A stretch of 64,000 nucleotides of DNA from JBIICI01 sp044238935 (GTDB lineage Bacteria > Pseudomonadota > Alphaproteobacteria > Micavibrionales > Micavibrionaceae), in contig JBIICI010000002.1 of the NCBI GenBank assembly GCA_044238935.1, forward strand, positions 60,403 to 124,402, written 5' to 3'. The position numbers were made by a program, and so were the translations under genes. This document shows positions 34,697-43,066 of the stretch, in pieces. How positions within the stretch are numbered: the stretch's first letter is position 1; the number at the start of each line of letters is the position of its first letter. The notes beneath the pieces are model-generated. The model was not told the DNA's origin. It searched no databases and saw nothing but the letters and a program-made list of their open reading frames with translations.

Positions 34697-34776
34697 ATAG
34701 CCTATAATTTGTTGCGATTTTGTATCATACAAAGAAGAAAGAGTAAAGATAAAGCTGCGGCATGATTATAGGCTAT
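34697..34776. repeat. Long inverted repeat between ubiK and the SDR gene
   Basis: Perfect 12-bp arms ATAGCCTATAAT (34697-34708) and ATTATAGGCTAT (34765-34776). The loop holds a small TTGTAT-C-ATACAA hairpin. It is followed by GGGTTTTTATTTAT, so it could be a terminator or a small structured RNA. The remainder of the 229-bp gap shows no gene. Confidence 0.6.
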
Positions 34777-34902
34777 GGGTTTTTATTTATATGTAAACAT
34801 AAAATCAAGCAAGGAAAATCTTTCCAACCTTGAAAATAAATGGATCCAACATAGATTGATTGGGGAAAAGAACGATACCTAATCAGGAAAGATCATTTTT
34901 AT

Positions 34903-35619
34903 ATGGCTAATTTCATTGTCTTTGCTGCCTCCAGCACCATTGGTCAATCTGTTGTTCAGAAATTACAAAAATCAGGACATACCATATTCCAAACCGCCCG
35001 TGATCATACGAAAATCACCCCTGATGTCATTGTGGATTTAACAGATTTTGATGCCGTAAATGCCTGTTTTAACCAAGCCATTGCACAGATGGGCAGCGTT
35101 GATGGCGTCGTTAATTGTGCGGGATCTTTATTTCTGAAACCTGCCCATTTAACGGATAAAGGACAATATCAACAAACAATCGATGCATCGGTGACAACAT
35201 CCTTTGCGATTGCGCGCGCCGCAGGGTCATTGATGCGCCAAGGGGGCAGCGTTGTTTTTATCGCATCGGCGGCGGCTATGGTGGGATTGGCCAATCACGA
35301 TGCGATTGCAGCGGCTAAGGCGGCGCTTATCGGTTTGTCCTTATCCTGTGCCGCCACTTATGCAGGACAGAATTTGCGATTTAATGTTGTTGCCCCTGGG
35401 TTAACGGAAACATCCTTAACGCAATCGATCACGGGCAATCCAACTTCCCGTAAATTCTCTGAATCCATGCATGCACTGGGGCGCATTGGCACAGCAGACG
35501 AGATTGCCAATGCGATCATCTTCTTTCTGAATCCTGAAAATAGCTGGATTACAGGTCAAGTTTTGGCTGTTGATGGTGGCCTATCCAGCCTACAGCCTAA
35601 ACCAAGGGCAGCGGGATAA
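34903..35619 (+). CDS. Short-chain dehydrogenase/reductase with altered active site
   Basis: A 238-residue SDR-fold protein, usually an NAD(P)-dependent oxidoreductase. Visible elements are a poorly conserved nucleotide motif (AASSTIGQ, residues 8-15), NCAG (71-74), the active-site Ser region IASAAAM (S122), and RFNVVAPG (160-167). The catalytic Tyr of YxxxK is replaced: the stretch reads I135-AAA-K139. Without Tyr the normal mechanism would fail, although some family members keep a modified site. It is monocistronic, and the C-terminal WITGQVLAVDGG block is normal. Confidence 0.85.
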   Translation: MANFIVFAASSTIGQSVVQKLQKSGHTIFQTARDHTKITPDVIVDLTDFDAVNACFNQAIAQMGSVDGVVNCAGSLFLKPAHLTDKGQYQQTIDASVTTSFAIARAAGSLMRQGGSVVFIASAAAMVGLANHDAIAAAKAALIGLSLSCAATYAGQNLRFNVVAPGLTETSLTQSITGNPTSRKFSESMHALGRIGTADEIANAIIFFLNPENSWITGQVLAVDGGLSSLQPKPRAAG

Positions 35620-35755
35620 GCAAAAACCTTTCTGAGTGTGGTTATATTTTTTGCATAAAATCTGATTTCTTTTTTATTTTTATCTTATGAAAATAATTTA
35701 TTAATATATTATGTGTATTATTGTCATAAATAAACACAGAAGAAACGTAAAAACC

Positions 35756-36370
35756 ATGACAATGACAGCGTTCAAAACAAAAGAAAGTAAAAATCAAGAC
35801 ACATCTTTTTGTGGATTGAGCGCGATTATGAATGATTTAGCCCAAAAAGCGCGTGTCGGCGATGATTTTTTTAGTGATCTAAAAAATCATCATATGATCC
35901 CTGCCCCCCACAGCTTAATGGATTGCATGGATATGGCTTTTGATCGTTTAAATGATCCCATTACAGAATCTCTGTACAGACAATATAAAGATCACGCCAG
36001 CCAATTCCAGAAATTACGCAGTATGGAAGGCATGGACGGTGCCATGTGTTCTATCGCACGCGAAGGGTTGATTGCCGCCCGCAATGCCTTGAAATTACGC
36101 ATGAATGAATTGCGTGAAAATAAAATCACACCAGAGGCAAGCTATATTTATAATGGTCAAGAATTGCTGGATCAAATGCAAATGCAAAATCAAAAACGCC
36201 AACAAAAGGAACAAAAAGCTGTTGAGAAAGGGCGCGACGATTTTTTTATGGCGTTATTTTTTGTGATGGTTGCAAAATCGATTTTCCAAAACAGTGCGCG
36301 TCATTTATCTGTTGCGCTTGCCTTTCGTGATGTTGCCTGTGAACCGCATTATCGGGTAGCAGCGGCCTAA
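35756..36370 (+). CDS. Hypothetical protein, C-terminal hydrophobic helix
   Basis: A 204-residue protein, starting at the ATG at 35756; the upstream frame has a less likely start at 35711. The N-terminal two-thirds are helical and charged, with a Lys/Gln-rich coiled coil (about 140-165: QMQNQKRQQKEQKAVEKG), then a hydrophobic segment (FFMALFFVMVAKSIF, about 170-185). No family is recognised. It lies convergent with fliP, only 3 bp apart, and follows the SDR gene after an AT-rich 136-bp gap. Its position beside flagellar genes may be chance. Confidence 0.6.
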   Translation: MTMTAFKTKESKNQDTSFCGLSAIMNDLAQKARVGDDFFSDLKNHHMIPAPHSLMDCMDMAFDRLNDPITESLYRQYKDHASQFQKLRSMEGMDGAMCSIAREGLIAARNALKLRMNELRENKITPEASYIYNGQELLDQMQMQNQKRQQKEQKAVEKGRDDFFMALFFVMVAKSIFQNSARHLSVALAFRDVACEPHYRVAAA

Positions 36371-36373
36371 AGC

Positions 36374-37153
36374 CTACCCCCCCACCCCTGCGGGCAGGCT
36401 ATCAAAACTTTGTACCAATGATCCTGATAATAAATGCCATCCATCCACAACCACAAAGAAAATAATCTTAAACGGCAATGAAATCATCACGGGCGGTAAC
36501 ATCATCATCCCCATTGACATTAAAATTGATGCGGTGACCATATCAATAATTAAAAAGGGTAAAAACATCAAAAAGCCAATTTCAAAGGCGCGCCGTAATT
36601 CTGAGATCATAAAGGCAGGAATCAAAACATGAATCGGGACGGCATCAATATTTTTATAGGCAACAGGATTTTTCTGTCCCTTTTGGCTCATGCCAATAAA
36701 GAGCTCTAAATCCGCTGGGCGAACATGCTTGCCCATAAAATCATGAAAGGGCTTAATGGCCGCATCAAATGCCTGTATTTCATTCATTTCCTCTTGCATC
36801 AAGGGACGTATCCCATCAACATAGGATTTTTGAATGGTGGGCGCCATAATAAAAAATGTTAAAAACAGGGCTAAAGAAATCATCACCGTATTGGGGGGCG
36901 TTTGTTGAATCCCAATAGCGGTTCGTAAAAAGGATAAAACCACCACAACACGGGTAAAGGCGGTCATCATAATCAAAATTGATGGAGCTAAAGATAAAAC
37001 CGTTAAAATTGCCAAAAGCTGGACAATCCGCCCCGTGACCGTTCCATTTTCTGCCCCCATATCAAAAGTCACGGCTTGCGCCCATGCATGATGCGGAATA
37101 AAAAAACAAGCTCCCAAAAGAAGCAGGAAGAAAATGCCAATCTTAAAACGCAT
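36374..37153 (-). CDS. fliP: Flagellar export gate protein FliP
   Basis: Inner-membrane core of the flagellar type III export gate. The 259 residues have a signal-like N-terminus, then the FliP signature AILTVLSLAPSILIMMTAFTRVVVVLSFLR, QTPPNTVMISLALFLTFF and the C-terminal FLPFLIIDMVTASILMSMGMMMLPP. It overlaps fliO by 11 bp. The absence of fliQ and fliR next to it means the gate genes are split in this genome. Confidence 0.97.
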   Translation of the reverse strand: MRFKIGIFFLLLLGACFFIPHHAWAQAVTFDMGAENGTVTGRIVQLLAILTVLSLAPSILIMMTAFTRVVVVLSFLRTAIGIQQTPPNTVMISLALFLTFFIMAPTIQKSYVDGIRPLMQEEMNEIQAFDAAIKPFHDFMGKHVRPADLELFIGMSQKGQKNPVAYKNIDAVPIHVLIPAFMISELRRAFEIGFLMFLPFLIIDMVTASILMSMGMMMLPPVMISLPFKIIFFVVVDGWHLLSGSLVQSFDSLPAGVGG

Positions 37154-37496
37154 CTTTATTCCTTTTCTTTATTTTTTCCTTTGGTGAGAGATCAAAAGAA
37201 AAATCAACTTTGTCCTCTAATTTTACAGTTTCTTTTTGATTTTCTTTAAGGGGCGCACTTTCAATCAGTAAATTCCCCTCAGGCGACAAAAGAATCAAAT
37301 GTTCCTTTTGGTCTTTTTGTACCAAAACCAAGCGCCGACGATTATCCAAAACATGCATATCTGTGACTTTGATCCGTTTTTGTGATCCAATCGCGGCACG
37401 CCCCTTTGCCGATAACTTTAGAATCAGCGCCAATATCCCCATCAGGGATAAAACAAACACAAGCCCAATAATCATTTTAAATAAGGGATGATCCAT
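37143..37496 (-). CDS. fliO: FliO-type flagellar assembly protein
   Basis: A 117-residue protein with one N-terminal membrane segment (about 5-27) and a small cytoplasmic beta domain (IGSQKRIKVTDMHVLDNRRRLVLVQKDQKEHLILLS), which fits the FliO/MopB family. FliO helps assemble the FliP gate complex, and its gene usually sits before fliP. The C-terminal tail is Lys/Glu-rich. No good ribosome site precedes the ATG. Confidence 0.85.
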   Translation of the reverse strand: MDHPLFKMIIGLVFVLSLMGILALILKLSAKGRAAIGSQKRIKVTDMHVLDNRRRLVLVQKDQKEHLILLSPEGNLLIESAPLKENQKETVKLEDKVDFSFDLSPKEKIKKRNKDAF

Positions 37497-37567
37497 AATA
37501 TTTTTTTCTGTATTGTTGAAAGCGAATAATATTCAGAACTTCACCATACGCCATTTGAAAAGAAGTT

Positions 37568-37960
37568 TCAATCGTCCTGTATTGCCGCCGTAAAGCGATT
37601 AAAAATCGCGCCAAACGGGTCATCTTGACCATTGGCGCGATAGATATAGGACAAAATTTCTGCTACTGCCAAAAAAGCCTCTGTGGGAATGGGGCTATCG
37701 ACTTCTATCGTTCGTAAAATTTCTGCTAAATCGGCATCTTTGCGCACTTTGATATTATGCTGCGTGGCTAAATCCAATATTTTCTGTGCCACAGCGCCGC
37801 GTCCACTGGCAATAATTTTGGGTGCTGCCCCTGATGCCGTACGGTCTTCCAGCGCAATGGCGATTTGATTCTCTGGAATTTTCTCAAGATTCTGCTGCTG
37901 TCTGGGGTCTGTACCCGTATCAATCACAATATCCGCAGGGGGTTTTGTTGGTTTTGGCAT
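37568..37960 (-). CDS. FlhB-like C-terminal domain protein
   Basis: A 130-residue soluble protein matching the C-terminal part of FlhB/YscU export switches (AIALEDRTASGAAPKIIASGRG...AQKILDLATQHNIKVRKDADLAEILRTIEVDSPIPTEAFLAVAEILSYIYR). It lacks the NPTH autocleavage motif and all membrane segments. Such FlhB-like proteins occur beside flagellar genes in alphaproteobacteria, where they may partly replace or modulate the FlhB switch. It is first in a leftward set with fliO and fliP, and divergent from flgB; the sigma-54 site for flgB overlaps its start. Confidence 0.85.
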   Translation of the reverse strand: MPKPTKPPADIVIDTGTDPRQQQNLEKIPENQIAIALEDRTASGAAPKIIASGRGAVAQKILDLATQHNIKVRKDADLAEILRTIEVDSPIPTEAFLAVAEILSYIYRANGQDDPFGAIFNRFTAAIQDD

Positions 37961-37970
37961 GGTTTATGCA
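37955..37970 (+). promoter_or_regulatory. Possible sigma-54-type promoter before flgB
   Basis: Reads TGGCATGGTTTATGCA, with GG and GC 12 bp apart and two deviations from the TGGCACG-N4-TTGCA consensus. It overlaps the start of the FlhB-like gene and lies about 48 bp upstream of flgB. Confidence 0.55.
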
Positions 37971-38018
37971 TTATCTAAGATTACAAAAGAAACGCCATTA
38001 TAGCGAAAGAATATCAAA

Positions 38019-38432
38019 ATGAGTACATCAAATATTGGATTATTTCAGGCATTAGGCGCAAAAATGGGCTATTTAAACACGCGCCAGCGTGTTATATCCG
38101 AAAATATTGCCAATGCCGATACACCCGATTACAAAGCCCGCGATGTCAGCAATGTTGATTTTGATTTTATTTTACGCGACATCACAAAACCAAGCACAAT
38201 CCGCCCTGAAATGACACAATCAGGACATTTACCACCCGCAGGGTTTAAACCAAAACCCACAGCCGTAAAATCTGACATCACATACGAAGTCACACCCACA
38301 GGCAATTCTGTTTCTGTCGAAGAGCAAATGACAAAGGCATCCAACACAATGATTGATTATAATTTAATGACCAATATTTATCAGAAAAATATGAACTTAA
38401 TACGGATGGCCATTTCAGGCAGTCAAGGTTAA
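38019..38432 (+). CDS. flgB: Flagellar proximal rod protein FlgB
   Basis: First rod subunit above the MS ring. Its 137 residues include the rod signature near the N-terminus (LGAKMGYLNTRQRVISENIANADTPDYKARDV) and a C-terminal helix (MIDYNLMTNIYQKNMNLIRMAI). It starts the rightward flgB-flgC-fliE set, with a sigma-54-like site 48 bp before it. Confidence 0.97.
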   Translation: MSTSNIGLFQALGAKMGYLNTRQRVISENIANADTPDYKARDVSNVDFDFILRDITKPSTIRPEMTQSGHLPPAGFKPKPTAVKSDITYEVTPTGNSVSVEEQMTKASNTMIDYNLMTNIYQKNMNLIRMAISGSQG

Positions 38433-38463
38433 TTTACAATCTATCAGCTAAAGGAGGCAAAAA

Positions 38464-38889
38464 ATGCCTAATGAACTTTTAAACGCAATGACCATTTCCA
38501 GCAGCGGCATGAAAGCCCAAGGCGCACGGATTCGCGTGATCTCCCAAAATTTAGCCAATTCTGGAACAGCGGCAAACACACCAAACGAAGATCCCTATGC
38601 CCGCCAAGTGGTGACATTTAAAAATGTGCTGGATAAAACTTTAGGCAATGGTGCCACAACGGTTGCCGTCAAAACCGTGGAAGTTGATCGTAAAACCCCA
38701 TTCCCCACACGATATATGCCTGATCACCCAGGGGCAGACGCCAATGGCTATGTTAAAATGCCCAATGTCACATCTTTAATTGAAATGGCTGATATGCGCG
38801 AAGCCCAGCGCAGCTATGAAGCAAATTTAGGGATGATCACCATGGGAAAAAGTATGATGTTACGCACAATTGATATGATTAATCGATAA
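38464..38889 (+). CDS. flgC: Flagellar proximal rod protein FlgC
   Basis: Second rod subunit. The 141 residues show the N-terminal helix with SSSGMKAQGARIRVISQNLANSGT and a C-terminal SLIEMADMREAQRSYEANLGMI block. A strong AAGGAGGC site precedes the ATG. It is 31 bp downstream of flgB. Confidence 0.97.
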   Translation: MPNELLNAMTISSSGMKAQGARIRVISQNLANSGTAANTPNEDPYARQVVTFKNVLDKTLGNGATTVAVKTVEVDRKTPFPTRYMPDHPGADANGYVKMPNVTSLIEMADMREAQRSYEANLGMITMGKSMMLRTIDMINR

Positions 38890-38936
38890 ATCTATGATAT
38901 GATGATTAAGATTGAGCCATTTTCCAAGGAATCAAC

Positions 38937-39275
38937 ATGACCATTGACCGCGCCAGCACCGCCGCCCAAGCTGCAAAACTTTATGCTAATACCCAAAAAT
39001 CATCTCTTGATATTAAGGGCACAGGCGATTCTGATATTCAGTTTGCAGGCGCAAATCAAACAAGCTTTGCGGATCTTTTGCGTGGCGCCGCAGAAGAATC
39101 CATCCAAACATTACGCCAAAATGAAAAAATTTCTGCCATGGCCATTACAGGCAAAGCTGATATTACAGATATTGTTCAGGCCGCTAACAACGCCGATGCA
39201 ACATTGCGTACCGTTAGGGGGATTCGTGATGCCATGTTACAAGCCTATCAAGAAATTATGCGGATGCCGATTTAA
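38937..39275 (+). CDS. fliE: Flagellar hook-basal body protein FliE
   Basis: Joins the MS ring to the rod; also needed to begin rod export. The 112 residues carry the family pattern SFADLLRGAAEESIQTLRQNEK and ADITDIVQAANNADATLRTVRGIRDAMLQAYQEIMRMPI. An AAGGAATC site precedes the ATG. It converges with the transglycosylase gene 8 bp downstream. Confidence 0.96.
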   Translation: MTIDRASTAAQAAKLYANTQKSSLDIKGTGDSDIQFAGANQTSFADLLRGAAEESIQTLRQNEKISAMAITGKADITDIVQAANNADATLRTVRGIRDAMLQAYQEIMRMPI

Positions 39276-39283
39276 TTTGAGTA

Positions 39284-39700
39284 TTAACGAACAGGTTTTA
39301 AAAGCCCTTTGCTCTTCATCGATGCAATGACTTTCTTGCGATATTTATATCCATGGCGTTCTGTATGCGAATGATACCACGCAATGGCCTCCGCAATATC
39401 GCCACCCGATTCATTGAGGTGATTTTTTAAAATCCATGCGGCAACCCCAATATTGGTACAAGGATCATCCCGCACCATTTTGCGTGCCTGCGATTGGGGG
39501 ACATGCCATTTTTCAGATAATTCATCCAACCATACTGTATTAATCTGCATCAAACCCAAATCATATGATCCGTTTTTATTGGGGACTTCTTGGCCAATTT
39601 GCCCCCCTTCAACAGAATAAATTCCCGCTAAGACCGCAGGCGGCACCGTGTAAGTCTGAGCAGCCAAAATAAAGCATGTGGCAATTACAGTTTCAATCAT
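39284..39700 (-). CDS. Small lytic transglycosylase (SLT fold)
   Basis: A 138-residue secreted or membrane-anchored enzyme with a short hydrophobic N-terminus. The catalytic Glu lies in GIYSVEGGQIG, and YDLGLMQINTVWLDEL and NIGVAAWILKNHL follow, as in VirB1/IagB-type transglycosylases. Because FlgJ here lacks a muramidase domain, this enzyme next to fliE could clear peptidoglycan for the flagellar rod; this is inference from context. Confidence 0.85.
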   Translation of the reverse strand: MIETVIATCFILAAQTYTVPPAVLAGIYSVEGGQIGQEVPNKNGSYDLGLMQINTVWLDELSEKWHVPQSQARKMVRDDPCTNIGVAAWILKNHLNESGGDIAEAIAWYHSHTERHGYKYRKKVIASMKSKGLLKPVR

Positions 39701-39833
39701 GTATTATAATTAACGTATTGACCAAAAAAATGCAACAAACATCAGAAAATTAATACTATATTTGCCTATCAGAACTATGATATAAAGGCTGTCTTATTCA
39801 TATATATATTAAGAAAAAACCTTAAAAACCAAC

Positions 39834-41153
39834 ATGTCCCCTGAATTTATTATTATTGCCTTGCTTTTATTACTGAATGCCTGTTTTTCACTTTCAGAAA
39901 TGGCCATCGTTTCAGCAAGTAAACCTTTGTTACGGCAACTGGGAAAGCAAGGGAATAAATCTGCGCTGATTGCCCTAGACCTTTCAGAAAATTCAGGACG
40001 TTTCTTATCCACCGTACAGGTTGGCATTACCCTTGTGGGGACATTAGCAGGGGCATATGGGGGGGCGACAATTGCTGAAAAGCTAAAAGAGCCCTTTAAT
40101 CAAATTGCCATCATTGCACCGCATGGGGATAAAGTTGCGGTTTTCGTTGTTGTATCCCTGCTGACTTATTTTTCTGTGGTCATTGGGGAGCTATTTCCCA
40201 AACAATTGGCGCTGAATAACCCTGAAAAATTTGCGCTTTTGGTGGCACGGCCGATGTCGATTTTATCCAAAGCCTGTACCCCTATTGTTTTATTATTGGA
40301 ATCTTCGGCAAAGGCCATGTTGTTTATTTTGCGGATCAAACCGAATGAGGAAGGCGTCACTGAAACAGAAATCAAAGCCATCATTGCAGAAGGTGTCATG
40401 AGCGGCGCCATTGAGGGCGAAGAGCATGATGTTATTCGCCGCGTTATTCGGTTAGGGGATCGCGATATTTCCTCCGTCATGACACATCGCACAGGCGTAT
40501 CTTTTATTGATATTGATGATGATTTCGCAACCGTACAGCGGAAAATTTCCCTAGCAGGGCATTCCCGTTATCCTGTGATTGACAAAGATACGACAAAAAT
40601 CTTAGGGATTGTCAAAACAAAGAAAATAATGGCTTGGATGGATGGTGATCCACAAATAAAAAATAAAGCTGATTTTAATGTCAGACATTGCCTGAGTGAG
40701 ATTGCATTTTTGAATGAAAATACATCCTGTTTGGATGCGCTGAGTGTTTTCAAAACACAGCGTTTGCAAATTGCCGCCATTGTCGATGAATATGGATCAT
40801 TTGAAGGGCTATTTACCATGGCCGATCTAATGGAAGCCATTGTTGGCACAATTCCATCCAATTATGACCATGACGAAGGCCCATTAATTACCCGACGCGA
40901 AAATGGATCATGGCTGGTTGATGGATTAACACCGATTGATGAGATTCATGTTACAATCGGTTTGGACGACATTAAAAATGATGCTGATTATCAAACAATT
41001 GCTGGCTTTGTATTAGAACAGCTCAAGGAACGCCCTGCCGTGGGGAAACATTTTATATTTGGAAATCACCGTTTTGAAATCATGGATATGGATAAACACC
41101 GTATTGATAAAATCTTGATTGAAAAATCAAAATCGATTATGGATGCGTCTTAA
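39834..41153 (+). CDS. CNNM/CorC-type hemolysin-family membrane protein
   Basis: A 439-residue inner-membrane protein. The N-terminal DUF21/CNNM domain has four hydrophobic segments (to about 175) with LLNACFSLSEMAIVSASKP and VVIGELFPKQLALN. A CBS pair follows (about 205-330: MTHRTGVSFIDIDDDFAT, ILGIVKTKKI), then a C-terminal CorC_HlyC domain (WLVDGLTPIDEI, TIAGFVLEQL). Relatives such as YtfL and CorB are linked to Mg2+/Co2+ or polyamine homeostasis; the 'hemolysin' name is historical. Monocistronic. Confidence 0.93.
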   Translation: MSPEFIIIALLLLLNACFSLSEMAIVSASKPLLRQLGKQGNKSALIALDLSENSGRFLSTVQVGITLVGTLAGAYGGATIAEKLKEPFNQIAIIAPHGDKVAVFVVVSLLTYFSVVIGELFPKQLALNNPEKFALLVARPMSILSKACTPIVLLLESSAKAMLFILRIKPNEEGVTETEIKAIIAEGVMSGAIEGEEHDVIRRVIRLGDRDISSVMTHRTGVSFIDIDDDFATVQRKISLAGHSRYPVIDKDTTKILGIVKTKKIMAWMDGDPQIKNKADFNVRHCLSEIAFLNENTSCLDALSVFKTQRLQIAAIVDEYGSFEGLFTMADLMEAIVGTIPSNYDHDEGPLITRRENGSWLVDGLTPIDEIHVTIGLDDIKNDADYQTIAGFVLEQLKERPAVGKHFIFGNHRFEIMDMDKHRIDKILIEKSKSIMDAS

Positions 41154-41218
41154 AAGATTATTTCTTTGCGTGGCTATGCCGACAAATGATATAATCAGAA
41201 TTGAGGAGTAATGGCATC

Positions 41219-41704
41219 ATGGCAACAATAAAAAATACATTCAAAAACCAATCATCAACCCAAAATGATGATAATGTTGATGAAAATTCTATCGAAGAAC
41301 AAAATAAATTAATGGCGAATAATAGCCCACGTCGCCGCGCGAAATTACAAAATAATATCAGGGCAGGATCATCCGTTGCCGGTGGGTCGGAAGCTCAAGC
41401 AGCGCACCTCATGCTAAACCCTCCCTTCAGCGCAAAAGCCGCCGCAATGCAAGCCGTTCAAATCAATCCATCATCCCAAGATCATCATGTTATCATGGAT
41501 ATTATGGCGGAAATTACCCGCCAAGTGATCCAGAATCTGATGAATCAATATCTCATGAAACGCCACCTTGAATCCACCAGCCCCGTGATTCAAAACACAA
41601 CCCCAACTTTGTCTGTTGCCCCTTCCAATCCACACCAAAATCCGCAGAATATTATACACATTCACCCAATAAAAGACCATATACCAGAATTGAACATTGC
41701 TTAG
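41219..41704 (+). CDS. Hypothetical small protein, Asn/Gln/Pro-rich
   Basis: A 161-residue protein with no recognised family, starting at the ATG at 41219; a longer frame opens with TTG at 41201. A GAGGAG ribosome site precedes it, and TATAAT at 41190-41195 may be the -10 box. It is hydrophilic, with one amphipathic helix near 85-115 (VIMDIMAEITRQVIQNLMNQYLM), and otherwise low in structure. It ends 28 bp from the convergent Fic gene. Could be an accessory or a recent small gene; no function is assigned. Confidence 0.55.
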   Translation: MATIKNTFKNQSSTQNDDNVDENSIEEQNKLMANNSPRRRAKLQNNIRAGSSVAGGSEAQAAHLMLNPPFSAKAAAMQAVQINPSSQDHHVIMDIMAEITRQVIQNLMNQYLMKRHLESTSPVIQNTTPTLSVAPSNPHQNPQNIIHIHPIKDHIPELNIA

Positions 41705-41732
41705 ATTCTGTCTTTGCGATATGAAATTGACC

Positions 41733-42821
41733 CTAAACCCTATAGAAACCTAATGCCTTATACCGTGTTGCTCTGCCTTCCCCTAGCCTCTCTAATTTTT
41801 TCATCCTATATAGCTTTTTGATGATTTCTTCGACTGTTCGGTTAGGGTAGCCCAATGCTTCCACGACATCTTTTCTTGCAAAGCTATTTTGCGTTCTTGC
41901 CCATTGCCAAACAGCCATTTGTTTGTCAGAAAGTAAATACTCAAATTGATCTTGTTCAAGGAGTTTTTGAGCTTCTTCGGCTTGTTTAAAAAACACATCC
42001 ATAATAAACAAAAGCCACTCTTTCATATCTTCGCTGTCAGTTTTCCAGCTTTTTTGTGTTTTGTTTAAAGCAAGGTAGTAATTCGCTTTATTGGCCTCTA
42101 TAATTTTTTCATGGGAAACTAATTTACTAAAGCTATATCCTTGTTTCAACATGATTAGGTTTGTCAATAAGCGACTACTTCGCCCATTCCCATCTTGAAA
42201 GGGGTGAATAGCTAGATATTCAAAAATGAAGTTCGCTGTTAAAATCAGCGGGTGTTTATACCTGCTTTGTGTTGCCCATTGATACCATTCAAGGAGTTCT
42301 TGCATTTCCTTCTTAACCAAAAACGGTGGTGTTGGGTCAAAAATAATGCCGACAACGTTCCCATCTTGATCTTTCGCGTCAACACGGTTTGTTCCAAATT
42401 TATACTGCCCTCTTTGTCGTTCATCTTTTGAGCTAAATTGCAACATATCCCGATGGAGCTGTAAAATACTAGATTCATTGATTGGGATGTTTTCAGCGTT
42501 TTTAAAAATTTTTTCGAGTACATTCATGTAGCCCACGACTTCTTGTTCATCCCGTGTTTTGAATGACCGAATCCGCATGCCTTTGTACAGAGCTTCCACT
42601 TCAGCATCTGAAAGGATGTTCCCCTCAATTCGGTTTGATGCCCCCGTAGAGGTTACAATAACTGATTGAGTGAGCCGACTAATGGTTTGCGGCAGTAAAT
42701 GCCCAGTCATTGTAAGGGTGTTTTTTACTGCATCAATAAAAGCTATTTTTTGATAAATCTGTTCGGTAACATCGCCAGATAATGAAAGACGAGTGCTTAA
42801 TCGGTCAGTTTCCCAGTTCAT
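41733..42821 (-). CDS. Fic-domain AMPylator with N-terminal inhibitory motif
   Basis: A 362-residue Fic protein. Fic enzymes transfer AMP or related groups from nucleotides to protein side chains. The active-site motif HPFQDGNGRSSR is complete (H-x-F-x-D-G-N-G-R-x-x-R, near residue 213). An inhibitory helix with (S/T)-x3-E-G (SNRIEG, near residue 60) lies in the same chain, which defines a class II auto-inhibited Fic. A winged-helix-like C-terminus follows (WARTQNSFARKDVVEALGYPNRTVEEIIKKL). Promoter-proximal repeats at 42850-42878 suggest self-regulation. Confidence 0.92.
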   Translation of the reverse strand: MNWETDRLSTRLSLSGDVTEQIYQKIAFIDAVKNTLTMTGHLLPQTISRLTQSVIVTSTGASNRIEGNILSDAEVEALYKGMRIRSFKTRDEQEVVGYMNVLEKIFKNAENIPINESSILQLHRDMLQFSSKDERQRGQYKFGTNRVDAKDQDGNVVGIIFDPTPPFLVKKEMQELLEWYQWATQSRYKHPLILTANFIFEYLAIHPFQDGNGRSSRLLTNLIMLKQGYSFSKLVSHEKIIEANKANYYLALNKTQKSWKTDSEDMKEWLLFIMDVFFKQAEEAQKLLEQDQFEYLLSDKQMAVWQWARTQNSFARKDVVEALGYPNRTVEEIIKKLYRMKKLERLGEGRATRYKALGFYRV

Positions 42822-42849
42822 ACATAATCCCCCTATAACTCCATGTTAT

Positions 42850-42878
42850 ATTATGTGAGATTATGTGAGATTAGTCAA
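42850..42878 (-). promoter_or_regulatory. Promoter with tandem repeats upstream of the Fic gene
   Basis: On the minus strand, TTGACT (42878-42873), a 17-bp spacer, and CATAAT (42855-42850). The spacer and -10 carry two direct copies of CTCACATAAT. A strong GGGGGA ribosome site lies just before the ATG. Confidence 0.6.
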
Positions 42879-43066
42879 TCAGAACCTTTTAACGGAGCAG
42901 AACAAAAATTGATACAACTTTTAATTCCACCACCTATCCCTCTGGATTAGAATTTTATGACAGTTTTATCTAAGCCATAGATCATTTTTTATCAATTTAC
43001 CACCTTATGATTTTATGATATACAGGCTTATTGCATCTTTCCCATCATAAAACTGGTCACACCATC

